A DNA stretch of 64,000 nt, taken from Undaria pinnatifida (taxonomy: Eukaryota > Sar > Phaeophyceae > Laminariales > Alariaceae). Positions 1-10,964 of this stretch are shown here, one piece after another. The position numbers and the translations under genes are program-made. The stretch is taken from contig JABAKD010000023.1 of the NCBI GenBank assembly GCA_012845835.1, forward strand, positions 8,826,840 through 8,890,839, given 5' to 3'. Positions within the stretch are counted from its first letter, which is position 1. The number at the start of each line of letters is the position of its first letter. Under the pieces are notes generated by a model that had not been told where the DNA came from, ran no database searches, and worked only from the letters and a program-made list of their open reading frames with translations.

Positions 1-450
1 TTCTGGAGCTAGACACTTCCAGCGCTGCTTCGAGCTGAATAAGTATCTTCTTGTTGACCCCATTTTTGGCTTGCTTTGTTATGGTTGAATAGCCTCGCTA
101 CGTTTGCTGGCATTATTCCCGTTATTAGTTAGCCTCTCAAGGTGTCATATGCCGACTCTCTTTCCGGCTTCCGATAGTGCCTTCCGTCTTTCTGGTGTCT
201 ACGTTTCAGTTTCGTCCTTGTTTGCGCATAGCTTTGGCTAGGTGACCCCACCACATATTTCTTCCCGTTTTCATGGTACTGTACCCAGATAGCTTTCAAG
301 GGTACTCCACTGTTGCCCCCCGGTTAAGCTTTCCGGCGTATCACACACGCCTCCAGTACCACCATTTTGGTGCTGTCTGTGTCACTGTTTAGATGTTGTA
401 TTTCTCTGCGTTTTAGCGATTCGTTCTGGTTGCCTCGGTTTCCCGTTCTA

Positions 451-770
451 CAGTTCGACCAAGGGCCTTATGCTAGCCTCCTAGGTTCCACATCACGGCC
501 CCTGTGCTTCCGTTACACATCAGCGTACTGGGTCTTTGTAGTTTTTCCTTTCGACCAACGGTCCCACGTCAGCCTTCTAGGTCCAACCTTGCGGACCCTG
601 ACATTATTTTAGGCCCTGCTCTTTGTTTTCTCGTGTTTCAGGCTCTTTCTCTTCTGCCTTTCGACTAATGGCCCGACGCTTGCGTACTTCTTCGCGTCTT
701 GGTTGATTCTCTTTCATCGTCCAACCGATGGCCCCACGTCAGCTGTCCATGTCCAAAGTAGCGGACTCTG
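451..770 (+). repeat. Degenerate dispersed/tandem motif (TTCGACCAANGGNCCC...)
   Basis: Related segments begin near 453, 550, 660 and 720. Each starts with a form of TCGACCAANGGNCC. Most continue into CACGTCAGC, a GTCCAA-type word and GCGGACTCTGATG or GCGGACCCTGACA. Spacing is about 60-110 bases, so this looks like an eroded minisatellite rather than coding sequence. Confidence 0.4.
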
Positions 771-1425
771 ATGTTTTTTTAGGCAGTGTTTATGATTTAT
801 CTATTACCGTCCGGCAAATGGACCGCCCGCCCGCCCGCGCGCCCCTTCGGCACTACGCTTCAGGCCGCAAACGTGTCTGGCTTTCACAGCGTGGCACGTG
901 TTCCCTTCTTCTCTTCTGACTTGGTTTCCGCGTCTATACTTTCTTCTTTGGCCCCCTTCGCATACTTGCGCTCAGTGGCCGCGCCCTTCGCGTTATCGTT
1001 GGCCGATTGCTACTGGTACACCGTAGGTACATACCCTTTCTCGAGCTCTCATGGTTGTGAGCTCCATCATAGGGTTGTATATCTTGCAACGAGGCGTTTA
1101 GGCCTCATTATTACGAGATGTGGGGGAATCTATAGCCTCATTTTCGTCTGTTTCGAATAGCCGCATCTTTGATCCCCTTTCCAATTCTAGATGTTTGGTT
1201 GGCATCCTTTGTTTGCCAGGTGATCTGCATCTACAACTATTCAGGGTGGCCTGGTGTAAAGGAGTGCCCTCCGTAGAAGGATAGTTTTATAGATTCGACG
1301 TGAAACCATGTCATGGTTGAGGTGAAACCACGTGACATTAGATGTCACATTCACGTCAAGGCCATCATAGATGGGCGATAATGTAGGTGACGATGATGGG
1401 ACAAGCAGGACGCCCCACATCTCAC

Positions 1426-1474
1426 TACCTGCTCTACCTGCTCTACCTGCTCTACCTGCTCTACTTGCTCTGCC
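1426..1474 (+). repeat. 10-bp minisatellite (CTACCTGCTC)n
   Basis: Four to five near-perfect copies of CTACCTGCTC run head to tail, with decayed copies at both ends. Confidence 0.85.
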
Positions 1475-1712
1475 CTGCGCTACCGTGTGCCAAGGGCCTG
1501 TGTTGTCTGTCTTTTAGAGTCTAATGTAGAGGAAATAATGTATAAGCTTTGAGTCTATTCAGCGAGCCATGAGGAGAGACCAAACAAGGGCACCGGAACC
1601 CATGAGGAGCACGCTTCCCAACACCGACCAACCATGCATCCCCCACTCGGAGTACCACTACAACATACCCAAACGTTCACATCTCCGAAAAGGTAACAAT
1701 AATAGTGACTTT

Positions 1713-1798
1713 TCGACGCGTACTACGAGAGAGGTGTAGGGACACGTTTAAACTGGGTGAGGTTCATTTTTTTTCAGCTTAAGAAGAAAGAAAACCAA
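1713..1798 (+). mobile_element. Truncated MITE fragment (same family as 47.3 kb copy)
   Basis: This stretch matches the start of the copy near 47295-47385 almost base for base (GACGCGTACTACGAGAGAGG, then ...AACTGGGTGAGGTTC... and ...CTTAAGAAGAAAGAAA). The match stops abruptly next to the left end of the giant inverted repeat at 1803. The break supports insertion of the larger element into an older MITE, although I could not find the missing MITE half beyond 17664. Confidence 0.6.
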
Positions 1799-2424
1799 CT
1801 TACTTCTTGCATTAACGATTTAAAATCGTAATTTGGGCTGTTGGGGGAGAAAAAATCAGACAATAATAACTTGGTTGATGTACGGTGATGACTAGCTAGT
1901 GATGACCCAGTTTGCGAGGGAAAAAAAAATCGTAGAATCACACATAAAAATATTGAACAATCGATCAGGCAGCCAGGACACCAACACATCGAGGCACACA
2001 TCATCTTCCACAGGGCAACCCGGACACACCAGACGGCATCCACAACACTCAAGCACCTTCCCGAAGAGGCTGCCAGGTTCCTGGTGGACGCTCTGCGGGA
2101 CTGCCCACGGCAGACAGGCTGACGCGTCATCAAGAGTGCCCGAAGCGGCGGAAATTTAGCTCTTTGCTACGAACACGTAGCAGCCAGCGAACAATTATTA
2201 AACTCAGAAGGCTCTTCTCACGTCCTTTGGAGACCGACGAGCTGTGGCCCACACACCAACGCTACGCGCCAGAAGCGCTCCACACACGCCAACGCCACAG
2301 GTGCGGAAGACTCAACCGGCCCCATCCCCGGCCCGCAGCAAAGCCTGTTTGCAGCCCACCAACAACACCAGTAGTAGAGCGGCCTTTCAGCGTTTTTGAA
2401 TATTTTGAGCAGTCTGTTCAATAA

Positions 2425-2781
2425 TCAAAAAGCCACACCGGAACATGAAAACCCGCGAACAGTTTGAAATTCAAAAGCTCGGAGATCGGAAGACAGGAGG
2501 ACGACACCAAGCAAGGCATACCAGAGACACTCTTGAAAGAGCCGGTGGTCTCCACCGTTTTGAAGCCTCGAGGTACCTCCCAAACCTTCCTTGTGTCCCT
2601 CTTGCGCGGCCGTTTCCCATGTTACACCATCGGTGTATCGGCCACTTCCGGTCTTGCAAGGAGGACGGTACAGGTCCAACCCTTGGTCTTTGGCTAGACG
2701 ATCCAGCCAGATGTTTGTGGTTTCCGAGACGTCGCCCGGATGACCAGGAGCGGTCAGAGAAACACTCGAGAGTTTCATCAT
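2425..2781 (-). CDS. Unrecognised 118-codon ORF in the outer left arm
   Basis: The ORF opens with a double ATG directly after an AATAAATG context and ends in CSGVAF. I do not recognise it. The right arm keeps the same start and first ~20 residues (MMKLSSVSL...HPGDV), but a frameshift follows and the nested copia element then separates the rest. Conservation of the start in both arms may only reflect arm homology. It could be a remnant of the mobile element's own gene or a chance ORF. Confidence 0.2.
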   Translation of the reverse strand: MMKLSSVSLTAPGHPGDVSETTNIWLDRLAKDQGLDLYRPPCKTGSGRYTDGVTWETAAQEGHKEGLGGTSRLQNGGDHRLFQECLWYALLGVVLLSSDLRAFEFQTVRGFSCSGVAF

Positions 2782-3042
2782 TTATTGATGTTACGCACAA
2801 GATCGACGAAATCAGCAACACAGATCTTGCCTCTAAATATTTACTGCTGCTGTACGACAAGTCTACATCATGACGTGGTAATCGATGACCCGTCCTAGGT
2901 GTGCACCTCTAAATCGTTTCATATTGCTTATAGTCTCTGTCCCGTCTTCCCCTCCTCTCGCATGAAACCCAATCCAACCACATTCTCCACACACATCAAA
3001 CATCATTGTCGTCAGAGCCTTCAAAACGTTTTGTTTTGTTCC

Positions 3043-3140
3043 CAGCAGTTGAGCACATCATCAACAGCAGTTGAGCACATCATCAACAGCAGTTGAGCAC
3101 ATCATCAACAGCAGTTAGTTAGTTGAGCACATCATCAACC
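3043..3140 (+). repeat. 22-bp minisatellite (CAGCAGTTGAGCACATCATCAA)n, left arm
   Basis: About four copies lie head to tail, the last with a TTAG expansion. The matching place in the right arm, 8296-8362, has about three decayed copies, so copy number changed after the arms formed. Confidence 0.8.
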
Positions 3141-4269
3141 CACGAGAGAGTGTCAGAAAGTCGCGCCGCAGTCTCCCACACAGCAGCAGCAGTAGCAGCC
3201 GCAGCACAGCTCAGCCTGTACGCGGTCGGTAGTCAGCGTCGAGGGTAGGAACCGGTCGCTGGGCTCCCTGCCGTGTGTACTGATACCCTGCCGTGATGTT
3301 TGCTGCGGTGCAATTTCCGTTCTGCAACAATAATACCTCTTGTTCATACTCCTAGCCCAGACTTCCCTGAGTCGAAAAAAATATACCACCAGGTACAGCA
3401 CAGCCGGTAGCATGTGACCAGAAGATTGTTTGTCATGTGTGTTGAGTACACCCGGCGTCCGTGCTTATTATCCATCCTAGAGACATACAGTATGAAGTAG
3501 ATGTGAGACAGGGTATAAGACACCCATCTCAATGAATGAGGAATCAACACAATGGAACAAGTGAAATGCCGGCGTACCGGGCACGACAGCACAACAAAAC
3601 GAGCGAGACCATAATATAAGGAAAACATTCAAACTTAACAAGGAAAACGCCAGGGAGGGGCTCTGAAGAACGAGAGATGCAAGAAAGACAGAACAGCTGC
3701 AAGAGAAACAACCAACGTGCTGGTGAATGGAAACAACTAACTGTTGCACGGACGAAACAACAGGAGGAAGAGGAAGATACCGGCCTGAGGCCGGCGGGGT
3801 GGGAAATCAAGGAAATAAAGAGAGAAAAAAGGCAACAGCTGAAAACGGATTAAAGCAAGCAAGATAACAAGTAAATGGCATTACTGCCGCGTTCGCACTT
3901 CCCCCTTTGCTCTCAATGAATACAAACAAATAAAAAACATTACCGCTCACTGTATTGTTTAGGGCTATACCATTGTACTTGAACACGCTCCACAAAATAG
4001 TCAAACTGGTAGCTTGCCACACCAGGTGCCATTTCAATTCGGCGTTCGTCCACAGCTGTATCCGTACCCCCCACCTCCCCCCCCCTCCCTCCAGTTTACC
4101 CTTGTTGCTGTTCTTGGTGTCCACTGCTCCGTGGATTAGCCAGCTCTTATCCGCCTCGGTCCTATGCCATTTCGCCATGAAGCGGCCCGCCACATCGACG
4201 ACCCCCCGGTACCAGTTTCCACTCCTCTTAGCCGCCCCGGACCATAGCACACTCTTTACTCCTAACAGC

Positions 4270-5420
4270 AAAGCGGGGTTGTCCGTTGAATGCTTTGATA
4301 TCGTCTGCTACAGCTTGGGCCCAGTTCTTTTCTGGTCCGCTTGGTCCCGGGTTTTACCCACATCAACCATCGTCCCGAACATCAACCGATGAGTCAGCCG
4401 CTCAGTTGTCGTCCTTTGTACGGCGCCCGCAAAGAGGAGGTGGCTTTTGCGTGGTCGTCTCAACGCTTTCACATTGTGTTGAGGGTCTTGGCGGTTGATA
4501 TATGGTGGTCGGTGCGTTGTCGGCGCTGGGAGCCCAAATCGGTTAGCAGGAGGTGTTAGTGTGCCGTTCATAGGTCAGCAAAGTGCCCCTGGCAGAGATT
4601 CCGAGCCACACGCCCCTACAGCAGGGTGTCAATCACCGCGGTCCTTAGCAGGCGCACCTTTAGTATGAACGAAGCATCTATCTTCCATTTCGTACAGCTC
4701 ACGCTTGAAACAATCGTAGAATGCCCCGCTTGAAACGATCGTAGCATGCCCACGCGAGTGGGATCCGTCGATAATTCATGGCGTAATGTCGGCGCTTTCG
4801 TTGATAAGACCGTGCCCAGGCACAGAAAATGCATCGTCTGCATACATACCTCTGGCCCACCTCTTCGATAACACGCGATGGGGCCGGGAGAACCTTGTTG
4901 AGAGTGCGGGGCAGCGTTGTCTCCTTTTTCGTTTCGCACACGGTGAGGCCTGCTGATTCGAAAACGGTCACAATGACAGTCATCTTCGCAAGGTCTTCCT
5001 TTGATATTCACACAAGGCCTGCATCGTCAGCGTAAAGCATATCACGGACTGGCCTCCGTACATGTGCCAGTGGTTCAACCTCCAACCCGCCCTCCCCGAA
5101 GTCCTTCTCGAGGTGCACCAAGTCCTCAAAAGATCTGGGTCCTCACTGAAACTTAGCGGAACGGAATGTATCGCTGTGCGGCGAAAAATACATTGCGAAG
5201 AAGCGGCGACAGTACACATTCCTGCCACAACCCCTTAGTGGCGTCATGCTATTCATAGGGTTCACAGTCATCCATACGCACGCGAGCTCGCATGCTTTCG
5301 TGGAACTGGCCAACAACGGAAAATATTTTCTCGGATACGCATGCCAACAACACACTCAACCTTACGGAATATTTTTTTGTCATAAATATCTTGATCAATC
5401 AGCAGGCTCGGCGTAGATGA
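4270..5420 (-). pseudogene. LINE-type reverse transcriptase fragment (left arm), decayed
   Basis: Read on the minus strand from the centre outward, broken frames give in order a [17 protein letters not shown] segment, a (W)QECVLSPLL motif near 5200 (RT motif [12 protein letters not shown] in this family), and an intact LYADDAG catalytic box near 5030. A stretch like TVIVTVFESAGLTVCETKKE follows, then the ARSLINE-like thumb ending near DTLL. Several stops and frameshifts interrupt it. The order and motifs are those of a non-LTR retrotransposon RT; the endonuclease is not seen. This arm keeps the YADD box that the other arm has lost. It is non-functional as it stands. Confidence 0.7.
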
Positions 5421-6117
5421 GAGGGGCAACAGCCCTGGGTTCAGTCAAGGGCCCAAGCGCAGTACCGCGCAACCCGTGCGAGCCCCCTCCACAGTAAAGC
5501 GCGGTCCTACACTATCCAGCCCGCGATCAAGGGGGTGCTGTGTGTTGTTTTTGTTGTACATGAATGATAGTTTTTGCTTTTTCGGAAGAACCGAGCGTGG
5601 GCCGCATTAAATTTATTTTGTCACAGCAATGTGGAGGTAAAGGGCGGACTCTAATAACGCAAGATGACTGTGAGATAGGCACACTCCACACAGACAAAGC
5701 ACAGACAGTGGGCGCCCATGCCCACGCCGAGCACGCCATTTCTGCAGGCCTCTGGCATGGCCTGCACCATGGATTCCACTGATTTTTTTTTTTATATACG
5801 TGACATCATCGACCGATCGCTTCCTGCTTTGGGTGGACAACGACCAATGACAGCGATTAGCCCATTTGTGGTCTATTCAACGACTGGGTACAGATTAAAT
5901 TTGTTTTTTGATTACGTTCGTGGGAATAAAAAACATTTGCATTTTTGAAGAAAATATGGGCATGCGCTGGCTTTCGCGTCTACTCAAGAAAGTCGCGCGG
6001 GAGGTGGATCTCAAGAGGCTGCTGTGACGATGGCGCCATGGCGTCGTTCCTGTTGACGACCACGTTCTCATGCACAAGTATCGAGCACGCGGATGACGTA
6101 CCAGGAACGATGTTGAC
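5320..6117. other. Central spacer of giant inverted repeat
   Basis: Nucleotide similarity between the arms fades at about 5319 and 6118. The spacer has short ORFs only (70-76 codons), none recognised, and a T-rich run at 5782-5795. At protein level some RT-like similarity may extend a few codons into both sides (VSEKIFSVVGQFH versus VPGTMLTVIGQFH), so the ends of the spacer may be diverged LINE sequence rather than unrelated DNA. Confidence 0.6.
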
Positions 6118-7200
6118 CGTTATTGGCCAGTTCCACTAAAGCATGCGAGCTCGCGTGCGTATGGATGACGGTGAACACTATGAATGGCATGACGTCACTC
6201 AGGGATTGCGGCAAGGATGTGTACTGTCGCCTCTTCTTCGCAATGAATTTTTCGCCGCACAGCGATACATTCTGTTCCGCTAAGTTTCAGTGAGGACCCA
6301 GATCTTTTGAGGACTTGGTGCACCTCGAGGAGGACTTCGGGGAGGGCGGGTTGGAGGTTAAACAACTGGCACATGTACGGCCGCCAGTCTGTGGTATGTT
6401 GTACGACAACGATGCAGGCGTTGTTTGTAAATCAAAGGAAGACTTTGCAAAGATGATTGCCATTGTGACCGTTTTCGAATCAGCAGGCCTCACCGTGTGC
6501 GAAACGAAAAAGGAGACAACGCTGCCCCGCACTCTCAACAAGGTTCTCCCGGCCCCATCGCGTGTTATCGAAGAGGTGGGCCAGAGGTATGTATGCAGAC
6601 GATGCATTTTCTGTGCCTGGGCGCGGTCTTATCAACGAAAGCGCCGACATTACGCCATGAATTATCGACGGATCCCACTCGCGTGGGCATGCTACGATCG
6701 TTTCAAGCGGGGCATTCTACGATTGTTTCAAGCGTGAGCTGTACGAAATGGAAGATAGATGCTTCGTTCATACTAAAGGTGCGCCTGCTAAGGACCGCGG
6801 TGATTGACACCCTGCTGTAGGGGCGTGTGGCTCGGAATCTCTGCCAGGGGCACTTTGCTGACCTATGAACGGCACACTAACACCTCCTGCTAACCGATTT
6901 GGGCTCCCAGCGCCGACAACGCACCGACCTCCATATATCAACCGCCAAGACCCTCAACACAATGTGAAAGCGTTGAGACGACCACGCAAAAGCCACCTCC
7001 TCTTTGCGGGCGCCGTACAAAGGACGACAACTTAGCGGCTGACTCATCGGTTGATGTTCGGGACGATGGTTGATGTGGGTAAAACCCGGGACCAAGCGGA
7101 CCAGAAAAGAACTGGGCCCAAGCTGTAGCAGACGATATCAAAGCATTCAACGGACAACCCCGCTTTGCTGTTAGGAGTAAAGAGTGTGCTATGGTCCGGG
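6118..7200 (+). pseudogene. LINE-type reverse transcriptase fragment (right arm), decayed
   Basis: Plus-strand frames give TVIGQFH, a stop, then [32 protein letters not shown] and FFAAQ. After frame breaks comes the longest open stretch (6315-6737) with LAHVRPPVCGMLYDNDAGVV, AKMIAIVTVFESAGLTVCE and EVGQRYV. These are fingers/palm pieces of a non-LTR RT. The catalytic YADD of the left arm reads YDND here, so the metal-binding Asp pair is altered. Weaker thumb/C-terminal similarity continues to about 7200. It contains multiple stops and is non-functional. Confidence 0.7.
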
Positions 7201-8295
7201 GCGGCTAAGAGGAGTGGAAACTGGTACCGGGGGGTCGTCGATGTGGCGGGCCGCTTCATGGCGAAATGGCATAGGACCGAGGCGGATAAGAGCTGGCTAA
7301 TCCACGGAGCAGTGGACACCAAGAACAGCAACAAGGGTAAACTGGAGGGAGGGGGGGGAGGTGGGGGGTACGGATACAGCTGTGGACGAACGCCGAATTG
7401 AAATGGCACATGGTGTGGCAAGCTACCAGTTTGACTATTTTGTGGAGCGTGTTCAAGTACAATGGTATAGCCCTAAACAATACAGTGAGCGGTAATGTTT
7501 TTTATTTGTTTGTATTCATCGAGATCGAACGGGGAGGCGCGAACGCGGCAGTAATGCCATTTACTTGTTATCTTGCTTGCTTTGCTCGTTTTCAGCTGTT
7601 GCCTTTTTTTCTCTCCTTATTTCCTTGATTTCCCTCCCCGCCGGCCTCAGGCCGGCATCTTCCTCTTCTTCCTGTTGTTTCGTCCGTGCAACAGTAGTTA
7701 GCTGTTTCCCTTCACCAGCATGTAGGTTGTTTCTCTTGCAGCCGTTCTGGCTTTCTTGCATCTCTCGTTCTTCAGAGCCCCTCCCTGGCGTTTTCTTTGT
7801 TAAGTTTGAATGTTTTCCTTATATTATGGTCTCGCTCGTTTTGTTTTGCTGTCGTGCCCGGTACGCCGGCATTTCACTTGCTTCATTAGACTATCTATGT
7901 TGATTCCGTATTTGTTTGTTGAGATTGTTGTTTACCCTGTCTCACATATACTTTGTATGTCTCAGGATGAATAATAAGCACGGACGCCGGGTGTACTCAA
8001 CACACATGACAAACAATCTTCTGGTCACATGCTACCGGCTGTGCTGTACCTGGTGGTATATTTTTTATGACTCAGTGAAGTTTAGGCTAGGAGTATTGAC
8101 AAGAGGTACTGTTGCAGAACGGAAAATTGCACCGCAGCAAACATCACGGCAGGGTATCAGCACACACGGCAGGGAGCCCAGCGACCGGTTCCTACCCTCG
8201 ACGCTTACTACCGACCGCGTACAGGCTGCTGTGCTGCTGCTGATGCTGTGTGGGTTACTGCGGCGCATTTGTCTGTCACTCTTTCTCGTGCGTTG

Positions 8296-8362
8296 ATGAC
8301 GTGCTCAACTGCTTTTGATAATGCGCCCAACTGCTGTTAATGATGTGCTCTACTGCTGGGAA
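8296..8362 (+). repeat. Decayed 22-bp minisatellite, right arm
   Basis: About three diverged copies, inverted relative to 3043-3140 (GTGCTCAACTGC, GCGCCCAACTGCTG, GTGCTCTACTGCTG). This is the equivalent position of the arm. Confidence 0.6.
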
Positions 8363-8724
8363 CAAAGCAAAACGGTTTGAAGGCTCTGATGGCAATGATG
8401 TTTGATGTATGTTGAGAATGTGGTTGGATTGGATTTCATGCCAGCGGAGGGCGAGACGGGACAGAGACTAAAAACAATATGAAACGATTTTGAAGTGCAC
8501 ACCTAAGACGGATCATCGATTACCACGTCATGATGTACAGCAGCAGTAGATATATAAAGGCAAGATCTGTGTTGCCGATTTTGTCGGTCTTGTTTGTAAC
8601 ATCAATAAATGATGAAACTCTCGAGTGTTTCCCTGACCACTCCTCCTGGTCATCCGGGCGACGTCTCGCGAGCCAAAAAACATCTGGATGGATCGTCTAG
8701 CCGAAGACCAACCGTTGCATCTGT

Positions 8725-9229
8725 TGTGGAGTAGGTTGGTACGTGTGGCGCCCCGGTGGTGGTGTAGGTGGAGGAGAAAGGTGGCGTAATAGCCGGTGAT
8801 CGGTAAACTACAAACTACTAACTAAGGCGGGTGTGATAACCCGATTTACCCGGTACGTGTGTGGTGAAGCGTGATAGCTCAGGTGTGATAACCCGGAAAT
8901 GGAACTCGGTGCTGTGGCGTGATAGCCGGGATGTAAATACACAGGCGTGGTAGCCGTGCAGTGGTGAAGGCGTGATAGCCCTTGCAATATAGATGGGTCG
9001 TGGTAGCCCTTGGCGTGGTAGCCGTAGAAGAGACACAGAGAAGACACAAGGTAGAGGCAAATATAGAGTCGAAAATGGAGTGATATTATTCGTGCACATA
9101 AAAACCCACAACACAAAATCCCGTTGTGGAGATCCATCCCACACATATACGAAACCCCCAAAATTCTCCGATCCATCTTTTCGACGGATTCTTGTTAGCA
9201 ATCTGACAATGGAGTGAGTACGTCCAACA
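8725..9229 (-). repeat. 3' LTR of nested copia element
   Basis: 505 bp; in element orientation it starts TGTTGGACG and ends CTCCACA. By eye it is identical to the 5' LTR. It includes about nine copies of a GYGTRRTARCC motif on the plus strand between 8785 and 9025. Confidence 0.95.
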
Positions 9230-9241
9230 TCCCCCCTACTC
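9230..9241 (-). promoter_or_regulatory. Polypurine tract of copia element
   Basis: On the minus strand GAGTAGGGGGGA lies immediately upstream of the 3' LTR, where the plus-strand primer of an LTR retrotransposon is expected. Confidence 0.7.
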
Positions 9242-9541
9242 GCAACATTGTCGTGATTTATCCAGACTACCCTTTTAAAACGTACATTCCCAGATACTAA
9301 AATACTGCAGAGTTTTTCTTTACTCATGTCCAGACAACAAAAAAAATGTTGCACATGCAAAAACACTCAGATCCGTTCTCATCACATCCATGACCATTAA
9401 AACTCAAACACTATTCAGTATTTTCCATCGATCAATTTGAATGTAAGTCCTTTAACCCTCATAAAGATGCATCAGAAAACAAAACAAAGAAACAAGTAAG
9501 AAATAGAAAGTAAGAAAATCAAATACTATCCGAGAGAGAAA

Positions 9542-10388
9542 TCACGTCAAATTCATCACTATCCCCCGGTGAAATTCAAACTCCCTCTCAGGTAACGCCT
9601 TGGTGAGGAAGTCAGCATGCTGGTACTGCGACGCTACGTGGATAATTTCGACCTCCTTCCTTTCTACCAGTTCCCTCAAAAAGTGATGCCTCACGTCAAT
9701 GTGCTTCGAGTTCGAGTTCGAAATCGGGTGCTTTGCGATTTGGATGGCACCCTCGTTATCCTCATACATGGCAATACACGGCATCCTTGCCTTCGGCAAC
9801 ATAAAACACCAAACCTGCCTCAAAAATAAAATCTCCTTCCCCATGTCCGACATAGCAACATACTCCGCCTGAGTAGTCGAGAGAGTCACACACTTCTGCG
9901 TCTTGGAGTACCACGAAACAGGCCCCCCCGCACACATCACTACCCCCCCGGACACGCTCCTCCTGTCCGTACTGCGCGAAGCATAGTCGGCATCTGCGAA
10001 CGAAATCAAACTAATCCCCGTCAACGTCCCCTTCTGAAAGGAAATCCCAAAATAACTCGTCCTCATTGCATATCCTAGTATACTACGTGCCGCTTTCCAG
10101 TGGATCAGCTTCGGCGCACTGCAATACCTTGCTACTGCCCTCACTGAATTCGCGATATCCGGCCTGGTCAACAACGCAATCCACAAAAGCGCACCGATCA
10201 ACTCTCGGAAAGGAAACAGAACATTTGGCTCGTCAACATCGTAATCCCAAAGCCTCCAAGTTGTAAGAAATCGGGTTAGCGATGCCCCAATCCACACCAT
10301 ACTTCTCTCCCAATTCTTCCGTGCACGTCTGTTTCGAAATAGTCAACCTCCTTGCCTCCCTGTCTCTCTCGTAATAGCAACCCGATTA
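9542..10388 (-). pseudogene. Copia RNase H region, disconnected by a stop and a frameshift
   Basis: The RNase H frame is open from 10300 to 9542. It shows LIGALLWIALLTRPDIANSV, then FADADYASRSTDRRSVSGG (first Asp), TLSTTQAEYVAMSD (Glu), MYEDNEGAIQIAKHP (Asp) and KHIDVRHHFLRE, all typical of copia RNase H. The join to RT is broken: TAA at 10386-10388 follows GELKW, where a coding codon is usual, and the original frame continues (CYYERDREARR...) to about 10260 before shifting into the RNase H frame. The domain itself looks intact but cannot be made as part of a polyprotein. Confidence 0.85.
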
Positions 10389-10964
10389 CCACTTAAGCTC
10401 GCCCAACGACTTAACTGGAACAAGATGTCCGAGATCCTTCCCGAACTGATCACACCTTTCCTTCTTTCCCACGGCAAAAATATAATCAACATGCACCACT
10501 AGGTGCATCACTACTTCCCCCATTTCAACCAAACGAAAAACACACGAATCGGCCAAGCATTGCACAAACCCCAAATCCAAGAGACATTTCCTCAGTAATG
10601 CATACCACTGTCTAGACGCCTGTCTCAAACCATAAAGACTCTTGCTCAGCTTCACAACCTTCCCTGTCAATGAACCACACCCTTCTGGCAATCGCATATA
10701 GACATCCTCGGCAAGATCTGCCCTCAAAAAAGCCTGGTCTATGTCGAAATGGCACAACTCTAGGTCATGTTCACACGCCAACGCAGCCAACAAACGGACA
10801 CTGGACGATGCAACAGTAGGCGCGTACAAATCTCCAAAGTCAATGTACTCTCTCTGCATGTCACCCCTAGCTACAAGTCTCGCCTTCGCTTTCGTAGGCC
10901 AACCAAATTGATCAACCTTCCAATCAAAAATGAGCTTGCTACTGATCACGTTGTCTATTCGTTG
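10386..10964 (-). pseudogene. Copia reverse transcriptase, catalytic Asp lost
   Basis: Same frame as the upstream gag-integrase ORF but separated from it by TAG at 10965-10967. Visible RT blocks are KARLVARGDMQ, DLYAPTVASSSVRLL, LCHFDIDQAFL (first catalytic Asp), KSLYGLRQASRQWY and the palm turn. The turn reads VVHVDYIFAV where the family has YVDD; the second Asp is Tyr. The frame ends with TAA after SLGELKW. The lost Asp should abolish polymerase activity regardless of the stops. Confidence 0.9.

Larger units (their letters stand above)
1..1712. other. Pyrimidine-rich intergenic DNA, no gene recognised
   Basis: No ORF here resembles a known family. The first ~1.2 kb is rich in C and T on the plus strand. 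Between about 440 and 840 a degenerate motif related to TTCGACCAACGGTCCCACG recurs four or five times at uneven spacing. 1300-1370 holds a small imperfect inverted repeat around GGTGAAACCA. Nothing else is supported. Confidence 0.5.
1803..5319 (+). repeat. Left arm of giant inverted repeat
   Basis: It reads as the reverse complement of 6118-8719 plus 16743-17660. Obvious anchors are the shared GTACCGGGGGGTCGTC block (minus strand here, plus near 7227), the poly-C/poly-G tract at 4066-4092 versus 7346-7366, and the AATAAATGATGAAACTC block near 2775 versus 8604. The 22-bp minisatellite and a ~65-bp segment differ between the arms. Confidence 0.85.
6118..8719 (-). repeat. Right arm of giant inverted repeat, inner part
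   Basis: Inverted copy of about 2690-5319. It stops at the copia insertion; the arm continues at 16743 after one copy of the TCTGT target site. The AATAAATGATG block at 8604 and the following GCCGAAGACCAA stretch match the left arm directly. Confidence 0.85.
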
